NCBI GenBank assembly: GCA_945860685.1
Contig: CAMASJ010000007.1
Location: forward strand, 1-33,260
DNA: 33,260 bases
Reading direction: 5' to 3'
DNA from: Akkermansia muciniphila
GTDB taxonomy: Bacteria; Verrucomicrobiota; Verrucomicrobiia; Limisphaerales; UBA9464
Shown here piece after piece: positions 31,554-33,260 of the stretch (the stretch's first letter is position 1; each line of letters begins with the position of its first letter). Made by a program: the position numbers and the translations under genes. Under the pieces are notes generated by a model. The model was given only the letters and a program-made list of their open reading frames with translations, ran no database searches and was not told the DNA's origin.

Positions 31554-33260
31554 TCAGAACCGGCCGGTCAACGCCACCCGGAAGGAAACCGGTTCGACCG
31601 GATGGAAATGGCGGTCGTTGTAGCCGCCGTCGTCGGGCCCCGCCACCTCGCCCGGCAGGCGCGACGGATAGAAGTACGTGATGTCGTCGTCGCGGCGGTC
31701 CAGCAGGTTGAAGACGTCCGCGCTCAACGTCCAACGGCTGCCGAAGCGGTATCCGACCTGGGCGTTCAGCAGGATCGTCGCCCGCGAACGTTCGGAGCCG
31801 TCCTCCACCAGCGCCCTGGGCCCGAACTGGCGGAGGCGCAGACTCGCGAAGAAGCCCGGCAACATCTCGAGTTCCTGCACCGCGACCCCCGCCGCGAACA
31901 CGGTCCCCACGCTGCCCGGGATGCGGTCGCCGGCCGGATCCTCGTCCCGGAACCGCGCTTGGGACACGCTGAGGTCCGCGTCCAGGGTCAACCACTTCAA
32001 CGGCGTCCAGTAGTTCGCGAACTCCAGCCCGAACCTCCGGCTCGGCCGGCTGGCCTCGGTCGCCCCGGCGTCCCCCACGAACAGCAGCTCCGAATCGATG
32101 TCCAACCACCACAGGGACACCGTGGATTGCAGCTGCGGCACCGCGACCGTCCGGAGGCCGACCTCCGCTCCCGTGGTGCGCACGAGCAGGTCGGCGGGCT
32201 TGACCGCCGTCCCCGAGGCGGGATCCACCCGCGTGGTGGCCCCACGGCCGTCGTTGCTGTGGAATCCGAGTCCTCCGCCGAGATACAGCTCGGTATCCGC
32301 CCATGGCCCGAAGACCACGCTGCCGCGCGGACTCGCGATCGTCGCCTCGTGGTTGCCGCTGTTGACCACCTGATCCGATGTGTTGTCCACGCCATACACG
32401 TCCGCGCGGATGCCGGCGGTCGTGCGCAGCCAGTCGTTCCATCGCGTCCGGTTTTCCATCCATGGCGCCACCGAGGACTCGGTCAGCCGATCCTCGCGGG
32501 TGGTCGACGGGATCGGATTCCCGGCATGGTCCCGCTTGGTCACCCGTTGGCGGCCGACGGTCGAGAAGAGCCCGTTCTCGATGAAGTCGCTGCGCACCTG
32601 CAGGCCGAAGGTGGTCTCGGAATCCCGCTCTCCCAGGCCGTGCATCCAGGTGTGGGCCGCCTTCCCCCCGATGATGGCACGGCGGTCGCGCTGTTCGAAC
32701 TGGTCGCCGTCGGGACTCGCCAGCCGATAGGTGAAGTTCGAGTAGAGGTCGAGCTCGTAGCCCACCGCATAGGCGAGCAGGTGGGTCCGATGCCTCTCGG
32801 ACTCGCCATGCCAGTCCGCCTGGAGACTGAACCGCCGCGAGTCCCCGCCGTTGGTCGGATCGATCGAGTCGAAGATCCCGATGCCGGCCCGTGACGGGAT
32901 CTGGTCCGTGGCGGTCCATTTGCCGGCGTAGGCCATGGCCGTGACGTTCCAGCCGCGCTCGTGGGTCCCACGGTCGTAGCCCACCACCGCGTTCACCTTC
33001 CGGTAGTCCGAGGGCACGGTCCACGGACCGTCCTCATGCAGCCCCTCCACCGCGTAGAGCAGGTCGCCTTCCCCGACCTTGCGGCTGTCCGCGGCCACCA
33101 GACGCGCATAGCCGAAACTTCCCCCGACAACTGTCGCGAAGCCGCGGTCCAACCGCCGCAGATGGCCCAGGTCCGCCGCGCCGGCCGAACCGAAATCCCC
33201 CACCTCCGCCGCGGAGGGGCCCTTCCTGAAATGGACCGTTCCCACCAGCTCCGGGATCAG
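31554..33260 (-). CDS. TonB-dependent outer-membrane receptor, C-terminal part (runs off the right edge)
   Basis: The visible 568 residues begin inside the plug domain (IPELVGTVHFRKGPSAAEVGDF, a match to the end of the plug in CarA/sugar-type receptors) and continue through the beta-barrel to a C-terminal aromatic residue (VALTGRF), the usual outer-membrane insertion signal. Barrel strands alternate through the sequence, for example LYLGGGLGFHSND and WTLSADVFNLLDRRDDD. The frame continues to the window edge, so the N-terminal signal peptide, TonB box and most of the plug are missing. The nominal start at 33245 is a GTG codon inside the gene. The substrate is unknown. The tonB-exbBD operon at 18998-21368 could energise it. 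Confidence 0.92.
   Translation of the reverse strand: MIPELVGTVHFRKGPSAAEVGDFGSAGAADLGHLRRLDRGFATVVGGSFGYARLVAADSRKVGEGDLLYAVEGLHEDGPWTVPSDYRKVNAVVGYDRGTHERGWNVTAMAYAGKWTATDQIPSRAGIGIFDSIDPTNGGDSRRFSLQADWHGESERHRTHLLAYAVGYELDLYSNFTYRLASPDGDQFEQRDRRAIIGGKAAHTWMHGLGERDSETTFGLQVRSDFIENGLFSTVGRQRVTKRDHAGNPIPSTTREDRLTESSVAPWMENRTRWNDWLRTTAGIRADVYGVDNTSDQVVNSGNHEATIASPRGSVVFGPWADTELYLGGGLGFHSNDGRGATTRVDPASGTAVKPADLLVRTTGAEVGLRTVAVPQLQSTVSLWWLDIDSELLFVGDAGATEASRPSRRFGLEFANYWTPLKWLTLDADLSVSQARFRDEDPAGDRIPGSVGTVFAAGVAVQELEMLPGFFASLRLRQFGPRALVEDGSERSRATILLNAQVGYRFGSRWTLSADVFNLLDRRDDDITYFYPSRLPGEVAGPDDGGYNDRHFHPVEPVSFRVALTGRF

Noticed and set aside
1-33260. CRISPR array, prophage or defence island
   Set aside because: No regularly spaced direct repeats, phage structural genes or recognised defence proteins other than the VapBC-like pair were seen.

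Overview
This window is about 33 kb of GC-rich (roughly two-thirds G+C), gene-dense DNA, most consistent with a Verrucomicrobiota chromosome. The pointers are a PSD1/DUF1501 gene pair, two PEP-CTERM-type secreted proteins, a very large secreted LamG protein with a C-terminal tail of a kind common in that phylum, HpnH and HpnJ hopanoid-type radical SAM enzymes, and short intergenic palindromes. Planctomycetota share several of these families and cannot be excluded from sequence alone. Housekeeping genes (carA, lysA, aspS, recO, ybeY, yajQ, slyX, tRNA-Lys) show it is chromosomal.

Layout. 1-1006: the end of an IS3-family element (start of orfA, left terminus near 147) has landed in a secreted sialidase-like gene and cut off its 3' part. 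1397-2073: a VapBC-like toxin-antitoxin pair. 2074-4095: carA between two gene-poor stretches that carry REP-like palindromes. 4096-12557: three plus-strand genes for exported proteins: a PSD1-type cytochrome c/DUF1549/LamG/DUF1553 protein, its usual DUF1501 partner, and a 1169-residue protein with three 241-residue LamG-like repeats. Two terminators separate these from the next block. 12724-15925 (minus): small lipoprotein, hpnH-like, hpnJ-like. 16069-17727: a sugar isomerase/epimerase and a divergent Dps ferritin. 17663-21368 (minus): tonB, exbB, exbD, exbD and a PQQ-type beta-propeller protein, almost without gaps. 21672-24017 (minus): yajQ, an unknown protein, ybeY, recO. 24147-25448: lysA. 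25473-28285 (minus): a PEP-CTERM protein, then a receiver-PAS-SpoIIE phosphatase, a DUF2007-like protein and slyX that overlap each other by four bases. 28458-28532: tRNA-Lys(CTT). 28845-29530: a broken PEP-CTERM-like gene. 29634-31469: aspS. 31554 to the edge: most of a TonB-dependent receptor.

How the parts fit. Much of the window serves the cell envelope and nutrient capture: TonB/ExbBD energises outer-membrane receptors such as the one at the right edge. The PSD1/DUF1501 pair, LamG protein, sialidase remnant and PEP-CTERM proteins suit a heterotroph that processes polysaccharides or glycoproteins outside the cytoplasm. HpnH and HpnJ suggest extended hopanoids, although no cyclase or other hpn gene is present here. 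Several loci show recent change: the IS-cut sialidase, a PEP-CTERM gene with a stop codon and a 17-bp duplication, a 129-bp identical stretch between LamG repeats, and convergent genes whose 3' ends overlap. I found no CRISPR array, prophage, integron or clear new defence system.
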